NCBI GenBank assembly: GCA_036936605.1
Contig: JAUPFV010000048.1
Coordinates: 193,501-257,500, forward strand
Direction: 5' to 3'
Length of the DNA: 64,000 nucleotides
DNA from: Limnanthes douglasii subsp. nivea
Taxonomy: Eukaryota; Streptophyta; Magnoliopsida; Brassicales; Limnanthaceae
Positions 55,534 to 64,000 of this stretch are shown piece after piece. A program made the translations under genes and the position numbers. The first letter of the stretch is position 1, and each line of letters opens with the position of its first letter. The notes below the pieces were generated by a model. It worked only from the letters and a program-made list of their open reading frames with translations. It made no database searches and was not told the origin of the DNA.

Positions 55534-58500
55534 ATGAAGTCTACAGATGTAGATACAGAGAAATTTGAGCACAACCCTGTTGGTGTAAGGGAGACGGATT
55601 GTAGCTATGTTGATACGAGAGAAATGAAGACTATTCCTGTGGATATAGCTGACAAGGATCCTACCGCTATGGGCATGGACGAACCCGTGCATAGTTCTGT
55701 GGATACAAAAGAAACAGATACTATGCTTCTCGAAATAAGCAGAACGGACCCTGCATCAGATGCAAACATAAAAGAGGCGGTGTTGGTTGAAGATGAAATT
55801 AATAGTGACGAAATTTTAACAAGTAATTTACGCGAGGACAACGTGGAAGAGAGTCAAAAGGTCGGTTGTTCTGCTTATATTGTCTCAGTTTGTGTTGACT
55901 GACATGCATTCACTAATTTATTGGTATGATGTTCAGATTTTTTTTAGCTAGATAGTAATAACACCACACATAGTTATAACAAAATAACATAGGTAGTTGA
56001 CTCGGGAAGGCCCCGAGTCAGTGTACAACATTTTCCTTATATTTAAAAGAAAAAAATAAAAATAATATTGGTAGTTATAAAGATCACTTTATAACAAATT
56101 AACATTTCGAGAAAAATCATTTTTAAAAGAAAGAATTCTAAAGTCAAATCATGCAAAACTCAAGCTGCTTACAAAGTTAATTAGCACCATCATTTGCTTT
56201 TGGTTTTGTTAAAATTTAATTTGTTTTCTTATGTTTATATACTTCATTAGATTGAGTTCGAGGATAGCCATAAGACTAAAGAAGCCCAAAAAGAAATAAA
56301 TGTGCATCAAGTTGAAGAGGTTAAGGAGCCATCCCAACCAATTTGTGATCCTAGTAAGTTGAACAAGGCCAGCATACCTGGAAGTCTTACTGAAAGGAAG
56401 GAACCTAACACTGTAGGTATGACAGACACAATGCCTACTCTTGCGGATACAAAGGAATTGGATGATATTTCTGGGGATATACACATAGTGGACCCTAAAC
56501 CTGTGGATGTAAACAAAACGTTGCCTGCTTCTGCTAATACAAGCAAAAATCCGCATATTCCAAACGAAATGCAGACGCTGTTATTAATTGGGAAAAGTGG
56601 TAATGGAAAAAGCGCAACCGGAAATAGTATTTTGGGAAATAAAATGTTTGAATCAACTCTAAGCATGGATAGTGAAGCTCCAAAGGTTGTAGCCCAGAGA
56701 AGTAATATCATAACAGGCCGAAACATTGAAATTATAGACACTCCAGGTAAATCACTTTTATTAGTTTTAACAAATACATATTACTTGTTATGCTTTCAGT
56801 GCACAAGGTTCATACGATGTTTACGTTTTGCAGGAGTATTTGATACTTCTTTCGGGTACGAAACTATTGGAAATGAAATCCTCAAGTGCATAGATTTAGC
56901 AAGAAACGGTATTCATGCGATACTGATAGTTTTTTCGGTGAGGAATCGGTTTTCGGAAGTGGAAGCAGCAGCATTCTATTACTTGCGAGACCTCTTTGGA
57001 AGGGAAATATTTAATCATGTGATTGTTGTCTTCACTGGTGGAGACTATTTAAGTGAAGAAGCTGAAGATGACAGTGTTAATACGGATTATGTTGACAGTG
57101 TTAATACTTATGATGAACAGTTGTTAAACAATTATTTAAGTGGAAACTGCCCAAAAAGTTTAGAGGTCTGTTCTGATTGGATTGTCCAAGTTTTTGTTAA
57201 GTTGGCTGAGCTATGTATCCACTAACATATTTTTGTTATGTACAGGAAATTCTTGATCTGTGTTGTAATCGTACGGTTCTTTTCTATAACAAAACAAAAG
57301 ATGAATCCAAAAAATATGGTCAAGTTCAAAAACTTTTGTCCCTTGTTGATAAACTTCTAGCAGATAACGGAGGAGAGCCTTATACACGTCGTGATAAAGA
57401 GGCAAGCACGTTAGCATTGAATCTTTGTTTGTTCGTCAGTTGGAAATATGTGCTTTTAATATTCTTTTTCATCAACTCATAGGTTGGTCCCATAAAACCC
57501 CAAGTAAAGGAGGCTGGTAGATTATGCAGAGAATCATCATTGTTAAGAGACACGATTCAAAAATCATATGACGAACGACTGGAGCAGGATATTTTAAAGG
57601 TTGGTAAAAGAAGTTTATGTCATCTAGATTTCTTTCAAATTTAATGTTATATTTATATACATCAGATGGAATCTGAGAATGCTGAGAAGATGAGAAAATT
57701 GGAAGAGAATATAGGGGCAGATCAAGTTACAAAGCTAAAGTCGCAAATGCCACCAATTATTGAAAAGACGGAAGCTAACTCTGTAGGTATAAGAGAGCAA
57801 GAGTCTATTTCTGCGAATAACAGCAAAAAGCAACCTATTGCCAACGAAATACGGAGAATGGTACTATTTGGGAAAACCGACAATGGAAAAAGTGCAACGG
57901 GCAACAGCATTATGGGTGAAAAGAGTTTCAAGTCAACAACCTCCACGAAAACGAAACGAGTTAATGAAATTGTTTTAGCACGGAAAAGCGATATCGTACC
58001 AGGCAAAAATATTGAAATCATCGACACTCCGGGTAAAATGAATATTATTATTTTTTACTAATACACGAATTACTTGTTATACCAGCTTTGCACAAGATTT
58101 ATACTATGATTGTAAGTATTGTAGGTCGATTATTCAATCCTCCTTGGAGTTATGAAACCGTTGGTGAAGACATTTTAAAGTTTAAAGATTTAGTCTCGAA
58201 CGGTATTCATGCCATATTATTAGTTCTTTCGTTGGAGAATGGATTCTCGGAAGAGGAAAAAGATGCAGTGCAGTTCCTGCAAGCTCGTTTTGGAAGACAA
58301 ATATTTGATTACGTGATTATTGTATTCACTGGCGGGGACATAGTAGATGAGGAAACTGATGATGACGGTGTTTCTGCAAACATTTTGGAAGATTATTTAC
58401 GTGATAACTGGGCAAAGAGTTTTGATGTTAGTTCTGATTATATCGACTAAGTTTGCTGACTAACTTATGCTTTCACTAATACATATATTGTTATGATGTT

Positions 58501-59106
58501 TTAGGACATCCTTAAACTATGTGGAGATCGTAAGGTGCTCTTTAATAACAAGGATCAATCCAAAAATTCTGATCAAGTTCAGAAACTCCTCCGCCTGGTT
58601 GATGGAGTCATGGAGAATGTTGGAGTACTCTATATAGAGAAGCACTTTAGAAATGCAAGTTCTTAGTTAATCTATTTTTAGCATGTTATAACCAAATTAC
58701 GAGTTATTTATATATATATATTTTTATGCATTCACAGGTTCAGTCTGATACTGACGAAAAAGAAGTTCGTTTTCAGGGAGAATTATCTGAGTTAAAACAA
58801 AATATTCAAAAATCATTGAACCAACACCTCAATCAGATTTCGAAGATGGTAGCTCTAACATTTTTCTGCTCTTGATTTCTTCCAAAGTGTACTTATTTTA
58901 ACAGTTATGACTCTAATCAGGTGGAGTCCAAGATACGTGAGGCCATAAAAAAACTCGAAGAAGAAATAAAGACAGATATGATTACAATCCTACAACCCGT
59001 AAATAAAGAAATGTGTGACCAAATAATTGTTTACAAGGAAACAATTCAAGGCGGTAATGCAAAACAGTCGATGACAGGCCCCAATAATGGATGTAGCATT
59101 ATGTGA
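55534..59106 (+). CDS. Tandem-AIG1 (IAN/GIMAP-type) GTPase with C-terminal CaaX box, ten exons
   Basis: Exons: 55534-55860, 56251-56746, 56834-57165, 57246-57401, 57483-57599, 57666-58032, 58125-58426, 58505-58654, 58738-58848, 58921-59106. All phases agree and give 847 residues. Residues 1-215 are an acidic, repeat-rich N-terminus. The first AIG1 domain has its P-loop at 223-230 (GKSGNGKS), then IIDTPG and VVFTGGDYL; the second has GKTDNGKS at about 545-552, IIDTPG and IVFTGGD. A coiled-coil-like tail ends in CSIM, a CaaX prenylation motif. AIG1 proteins are GTP-binding and in Arabidopsis are linked to pathogen and stress responses; some also end in CaaX. Two domains in one protein are unusual. 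Donors after exons 4 and 8 are GC. The gene looks intact; the first exon could extend upstream. Confidence 0.85.
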
Positions 59107-60040
59107 TCACAGTAAGACCCGGCGACAATTTCATTTCACATCCTTCCGTTCTTCTATTTTAATTATGGTTGACAAATTTATTAAATACGCACTTCTTTAT
59201 GGCGTGTCACCAAGTTGAATATTGTGGTCTTTTTGGTGCTAATTGTTTATTGGTCGTGATCATTCACCTATTCAATAAACTTCACGTATTTAATAAACTA
59301 CAACCAACCCACTGATATTTATACTAAACTTTCCATATTGAGAATATTTGTTTTGCCATCTTTTATTCACGAACTACAATTAACGGGCAAAATTCAATCA
59401 TTACTCTTTTATTTTTTGGGTTTGTTTCAAATTAGTTATTTATATTTATCTTTTGTCTTTTATTAGTTTTTTATATTTTTATATTTTGTAGTTTAATATT
59501 TCGGATGTAATTAACGAAAATTAAAATTACAATTATGTTAAAACATGAGAAACTAGTTGATGACATTGAAAAAATATAAAAGAGTATTTGTTGACATTGG
59601 ATAAATATGAGGGACTAAAATACAACATTGTTCAAACGTAACTAATTATATTTTTTAACCGAAAAAATCCCTGTATCCCATTTTGTTCATTAAAAAAAAC
59701 ATGTATTGAATCGTTTATATCGATTAGGAAAATATGTCATGCCAAATTGTTAATGGAGTCAAATGTTATAATATATTATTCGACTTACCTTGTATAAAAT
59801 CTGACTTGCCTTACATAAAATCTCATCTACCCTAACACGCAAAACTTATAAAACCTAATAATATGTTAGATAATATAAACTTGTCTTTCTAAATGTGAAA
59901 TTAATTAATTTAGTTTTTAAAAACTAATGTTTATGAATAAAAAACGGTGACTCTCATATAAATCTTAATATTAGTTCAAAATCAGCATTTGATTATCAAA
60001 TAAGATAATTATCAATATTTGGTACCTCGCACTTAACAAA
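59107..60040. other. AT-rich intergenic DNA after the AIG1 gene
   Basis: It contains the 3' UTR and polyadenylation area of the AIG1 gene (AATAAA-like words at 59273 and 59287). No further gene was recognised. Confidence 0.55.
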
Positions 60041-60350
60041 ATAGGCTTTGAACAGTGATTCGTCCCTCGACTATCGCGTTTGGTGGCAGATAGTCCCTGG
60101 ACTTTCAAATGTCCGTTGGCAGTCCCTGAACTATCGCGTTTGGCTAAAGTTAGTCCAGAGGATCCTCTGATCCACCAAATGCTGCCACCTGTCTCCATAC
60201 TCCTACGTTTTTTGTGTCACCAGTAGTCCCTTGACTTTAGGTCAAACCCCAAACTTAGTCCGAGACATTAAATGACCCACCTGCCCCTTCAATTTCCAGC
60301 TTGGCATTTAAAATTAAATCAATTTGTCCACGTGGCATTATTATGCATAC
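60041..60350. repeat. Candidate dispersed repeat with 60-bp direct duplication
   Basis: GTCCCTCGACTATCGCGTTTGG and its near copy recur at 60062 and 60122, with 'tagtccctggact' between and 'agtcccttgacttt' after. Sequences built from 'agtccctgaact' words are common in plant intergenic repeats. No terminal repeats were resolved. Confidence 0.4.
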
Positions 60351-60439
60351 GTGTAATATTTTTCCAAAATTCATTTATAACAATATCAATTGTTACATTT
60401 TTTGTTTTAATTAATTTAATTTAATTTATTATAATAATT

Positions 60440-60676
60440 AAACCAAATCTAACCCTAGATTTTCTGCAAACCTGAACAGACTTCACTCTTTTCGAATTCC
60501 AATCCCTCGACTTTCTCATCCCCTCTCTCCCTTGTTCTACAGCATATCCCCAAATCAAACCCTAATCTAAACCCTAAATCTATACTCAAATCGAAACAAA
60601 AACCCTAAATCTTCTTTCTTTGTATGAAAAACATCAATTGAGTTTGATTTTTTTTATGTATGAGTGATTTGTCAGA
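60440..60676 (+). promoter_or_regulatory. Promoter/5' UTR with telo-box cluster
   Basis: AAACCCTAA-type words (telo-box) occur at 60557, 60569 and about 60598, with CTAACCCTAGA near 60448, in a C/T-rich leader just before the ATG at 60677. Telo-boxes are typical of promoters of plant growth-linked genes. Confidence 0.5.
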
Positions 60677-61895
60677 ATGAAATCGCATGTTAATGGAATT
60701 GCTTCTTCATCAAAGACTCAAAATTTAAGAGCCTTAGGCAAACAACCTTTTTCCAGTAATGGAGTTGCTTCTTCATCAAAGCCCCATATATCAACCTCTA
60801 TAGTAGGCAAACAACCTCTTTCGAAACACGGGACTCCTCGTCCTTCTCGAACTCAATCGCCACAGTCCAGAGGAGGGCCATCTTCTTCCTCAACCCCAGT
60901 ATCCTTTCATAGGAGTCAAAATAAAAGCTTATTTTCTTTGTTCCTACAAGATTTGGTTACAGAGTTTTTGAAGAACGCAAACAAAAGTAGATTTTTATTT
61001 TCTTCAGTGAAAGAAAAACAGGAACCAAAAGTCAAGGTAGTCTTTTTCTTTGTCTTCTTCTCGGATTCGGATTCGGTTTTGTTTTTTTTCTTTTACTTTA
61101 CTCTCTCTACCTTTTTCTAAGATAGAAAGTTTCTAGGTTTTACTGAAAAACCGATTTTTTAGTTATGTTGGTGAACCCTTTTTAATAGTGGATAGTTTTC
61201 TGGGTTTGAATCTTCTTTTCATTTCATTTGATTTTCCTCTTTTCTAAGTTATTTTAGTTCTTAAAATTAGAAGCTTGAAACCTGTGATTTCTTAAGACAT
61301 ATTGACTAGCGAAAGAGATTGATTTGAAGCTGGTTGCTTATTTTGACAGAATGTTTTTTATAATTGTTTAGGTGAAAGTTTAAATTCAGTGTTACAAAAT
61401 GGTTGGTTTTGGTTAGTTGAAAAGTCTTCTTGAACTATTGAATGAGTACTTTTCTTGTATTAAACTTGTTTTTTTCCTTTCAGCTTTAGTTTTCATTGTT
61501 GACTGCAGATAAGATTGAACTCTGGTTGCGTTTCTCTTACTTAACAAAGCTGAATTTGTCCTTCTTATTTAATATGTTTTTTCACTTGTTTGATAAATTC
61601 TATACAGGTCAATAAAATCTCTAGGATCGTTGGGTTTGGTTATTAATCTCTGTTGGATTTCGAGGTAATTGTAACACAGCTATATGGATATTGTAACACG
61701 CAGTATTCGGAAGCCAAACAAAGCTTCACAAACACAGAACTCAGTGAATACACAAGAAGTAGTGTTGAGAAAACTTTAGGAAGTGGCGAAGTGAGTAAAT
61801 CGTGTGATTTTGTCGAAAGCAGAAAGACAAGTATCTATAGGAAAAGCACGGGAAGTGATGTTAGTGAAGAGAGCTATTCCAGTAGTTTAAACTAG
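60677..61895 (+). CDS. Small two-exon gene or truncated 5' part of an AGC VIII-type kinase gene
   Basis: Exon 1 (60677-61036, 120 codons) is Ser/Gln/Pro-rich, with two copies of a GIASSSK/GVASSSK..GKQP motif. A donor AAG|GTAGTC follows. The best matching acceptor I see is ACACGCAG at 61703, giving exon 2 61704-61895 in phase and a product of about 183 residues. Exon 2 ends RKSTGSDVSEESYSSSLN then stop. From memory, this resembles the linker just before the catalytic domain in plant AGC VIII (D6PK/PVPK-like) kinases; no kinase domain follows. It may be a truncated copy or an unrelated low-complexity gene. Other acceptors (61508, 61607) give earlier stops. Function not assigned. Confidence 0.4.
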
Positions 61896-62373
61896 GTGAT
61901 TATGTAGAAATTTCTCGATTCTGAGTTCTTTTAAAAAACAATTAGGTGATTAAATGACACGTAGAATTCATTTAATAGGTACCAAAGAAAACAAAATAGT
62001 TTATTTTAAATAGTATAAAAGGTAACTATTTAAAAAAAACAAATGGTCTAAATTATATATTTGGATTAATTTTATCGGATATCCTAGATATTTAATATTT
62101 AATTTTAAATATTTCTTTTATCAGATATCTTTTAAATTATATATTTAATGGTAACTATTTTAAAACCTATGAAGGTTCTGTAGATCAATGTAAAATTGAA
62201 ATATTTCCCATAGGGTCGGAAAATTTAAGATGTAGATCAGTGTAAACAGTGAAAAACCTATGAAGGTTCTGTAGATCAATCAAGATTAGTAGGAACAAAC
62301 GTCGACCAACTCGTCAACTGACCTAGTTTGTAATACTTCAAAGATTGGAAGGCAAAATAAAATTTTGATTAAC
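61896..62373. other. AT-rich spacer with a short direct repeat
   Basis: A 27-bp stretch containing CCTATGAAGGTTCTGTAGAT occurs at about 62163 and 62254. No gene is seen. Confidence 0.5.
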
Positions 62374-62400
62374 TCAAACCGGGGGGTCGGGTGTTAATGA

Positions 62401-62443
62401 TGCCTCATTAAAACCTTCTCGCACCACCGAGGTAGGAAAGAGT
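62401..62443 (-). promoter_or_regulatory. Conserved 3' box with hairpin after pol (TatW-5)
   Basis: Sense strand ACTCTTTCCTACC..AGAAGGTTTTAATGAGG. The middle is changed to CTACC-TC-GGTGG, which still can pair, though the rest of the element is strongly diverged. Confidence 0.55.
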
Positions 62444-62529
62444 GCATCCCCGACCAATAAGTGCTTACAGACAGTGCTTAACAAATTACAGGCATGTAAA
62501 ATTATTCTAAATACAACTTCAGATGTTCG

Positions 62530-64000
62530 ATGTTCCATGGTAGTCTTAACGAGTGCCCGAGCTGGTTTTGCAGACGATATGTCCCGCTCTTGATTTTTTC
62601 TGACTTTGTACGATCCTTCCCAGTTCGGGGCGAGCTTGCCGAGGCTTTTGTCTTTGGTGTGCAGAAAGACGCGCCTCAAAACCTTGTCACCGACTTTAAA
62701 CTCCTGACGGCGTACTTTAGATGCATACCGACTTCTCATCAGGGTCTGATAGTGCAAAGAGTTCAATTAAGCGTGACTCCGTTTCTCTCCGATGAGGTCG
62801 AGAGTGAGCCGTCTGTCGTCTTAGTTTATGTTTTCGTCATAGGTACCGATCCTGAAAGATAGAAAAATTGATTATGTCGGAGTGACCGCGTCCATACCAT
62901 ACACCAGAGCATAAGGTGACTCCAGGGTTGCCGTCCGAGGTGTGGTTCGGTAAGCCCATAACACTTATTGTAGATAGTCCGGCCATTTACCAGCCTTTCC
63001 TTCGAGGTTCTTTTTGAGTCCGTCCAGAATGGTTCAGTTGGTGACTTCGACCTGCCCATTCGCTTGAGGATGGAATGGCGCAGAGAAACATTGTCTGATC
63101 CTGTGAGTTGTGCAAAAAGTTTTCATTTCTCCGCTGTCGAATTGCGGTCCGTTATCCATGGTTAGCCTCTGGGGTACCCCGAACCAACAACAGATTTTGG
63201 ACCAAATAAACTTGATGATGTCTTTGGTCTTAGTAGCGGCTAACGGCTCGGCTTCTACCCATTTGAAAAAATAGTCCACCGCCACCACGATGGTCTGTCT
63301 CCCACCAGACGCTATCGGTAGCGGTCCAACAAGGTCAATTCCTCATCGGTCGAAGGGCAATCCTTCTGATATGGACTCTAAAGGAGCTGTGGGTATGTTT
63401 ATCGCATTCGCGAATCTTTGACAAATGTCACAAGGTTTTACTATTTGTCGTGCGTCCGCTGTTATCGTAGGCCAATAAAATCCTGCGAGAAAAACCCTCC
63501 TAATCAAGGCCTTGTAACCATAATGTGCCGCACCCTCACCGTCATGTAGTTCGGATACAATTATTTGCGACTCGTGGACCCCCAGACATCTGAGCAATGG
63601 GCGGCTGAATGACTTTTTGTATAATATGTCGCCCAATAACGTGTAACCTCAGGCCTTGTTGCGAACCTTTCGAGCCGAAGCACCATCGCTAGGTAGTCGA
63701 CCTTCGGCTAGGAAGGCAATGATATCACGCCGCCAATCCGAAATTGTTACCGAGGAAACCTGGCAAGCGATTTTAGGTTGGTTATCAAGCTCCTGCCGTT
63801 TGATGATGGACGGATTTTTTTGCTCGGTTACCCAAGGATAGTTGCTCAAGCAGGAAGCCATTGCTAAGGAGTCTGCCACAAAGTTCTCGCTTCTCGGGAC
63901 GTGCTCGTACGTGATTTTGACAAACGAGGCAGCTAGCACTCTTAGCGCTGCTAAGTATTGGACCAGATGCTCTTTCCTGGCTTCCGCAGCTCCCGAGGCT
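62530..64000 (-). pseudogene. pol: TatW-5 pol remnant: second RNase H end and integrase
   Basis: Minus strand: RNase H end (63939-63649; ITYEHVPRSENFVADSLA), integrase zinc site (63636-63343; LHDGEGAAHYG, CDICQRFAN), core (63288-63034; VDYFFKWVEAEPLA, TMDNGPQFD, FSAPFHPQANGQVEVTN) and C-terminus (62766 on; RRQEFKVGDKVLRRVFLHTK). Frames are broken by stops and shifts near 63640, 63340, 63030 and 62780. The second catalytic Asp and the Glu of the integrase triad are still readable. Confidence 0.85.

Larger units (their letters stand above)
62374..64000 (-). mobile_element. TatW-5, divergent Tat-lineage element remnant, continues past the window
   Basis: Minus-strand integrase and second RNase H pieces, clearly diverged from TatW-1 to TatW-4. 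The left boundary falls just after the conserved 3' box (62401-62443), so repeats, antisense gene and LTR are missing on this side. The right side is cut by the window edge. Confidence 0.8.

Noticed and set aside
57410..57434. GT donors at 57410 or 57435 for AIG1 exon 4
   Set aside because: The first breaks the frame; the second leaves a 48-bp intron. The GC donor at 57402 gives a normal length and mirrors the second half.
1..64000. tRNA, rRNA or small nuclear RNA genes
   Set aside because: I saw no cloverleaf with A and B boxes, no rRNA core words and no snRNA promoter elements; a tRNAscan-SE or Rfam run was not possible.

Overview
The window is nuclear DNA from a flowering plant, most likely a eudicot. 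It has spliced genes with GT-AG and GC-AG introns, Ty3/gypsy LTR retrotransposons of the Tat lineage (two RNase H domains, long 3' regions with antisense genes), a Mutator-like transposase remnant, and a plant-type AIG1/IAN GTPase gene. There is no sign of bacterial organisation. The species cannot be named from the sequence. About 85 percent of the window is retrotransposon, as expected of heterochromatin or a pericentromeric region. Element names TatW-0 to TatW-5 are labels used only here.

Layout. 1-7611: 3' part of TatW-1 (+), with open pol (RNase H, second RNase H, integrase), tandem repeats, an intact two-exon gene on the opposite strand, and a 3' LTR. 7612-22063: TatW-0 (+), an old element whose gag carries two nested insertions, TatW-1 and TatW-2. 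8409-18225: TatW-2, flanked by a perfect 5-bp target duplication (AGTTA) but with both outer ends formed by the U5 side of inverted LTRs. 22064-25487: AT-rich DNA with no recognisable gene. 25488-36655: TatW-3 (-), 5' truncated, with a triplicated gag/protease/RT segment. 36952-54392: TatW-4 (-), two near-identical LTRs and a near-perfect target duplication, but a scrambled interior that contains a hAT-like element and a decayed Mutator-like transposase with an OTU-type domain. 54393-62373: the only gene island, with a ten-exon gene for a tandem-AIG1 GTPase ending in a CaaX box and a small two-exon gene or gene fragment. 62374-64000: integrase and RNase H remnants of a divergent element, TatW-5 (-).

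How the parts work together. The retroelements share one plan: LTR, primer binding site, gag-protease, an in-frame UAG, RT-RNase H-RNase H-integrase, a hypervariable tandem-repeat region, an antisense spliced gene with its own TATA box, a polypurine tract and the second LTR. The UAG between protease and RT sits in the context UAG CAA UUA in three of five copies and UAG AAA UUA in two. The first is the classic leaky stop context of plant RNA viruses, so Gag-Pol is probably made by readthrough. The antisense gene converges on pol and the tandem repeats lie between them. Only TatW-1 has both an undamaged pol (as far as visible) and an undamaged antisense gene.

The most interesting points are the conserved leaky stop, the U5-to-U5 insertion with a target duplication, the intact spliced antisense gene with a possible non-AUG start, a conserved hairpin box after the integrase stop, inverted repeats around the LTR TATA box, and the tandem AIG1 gene with GC-AG introns at the same place in both halves. 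All identifications rest on reading motifs and on recall of protein families. No database search was run.
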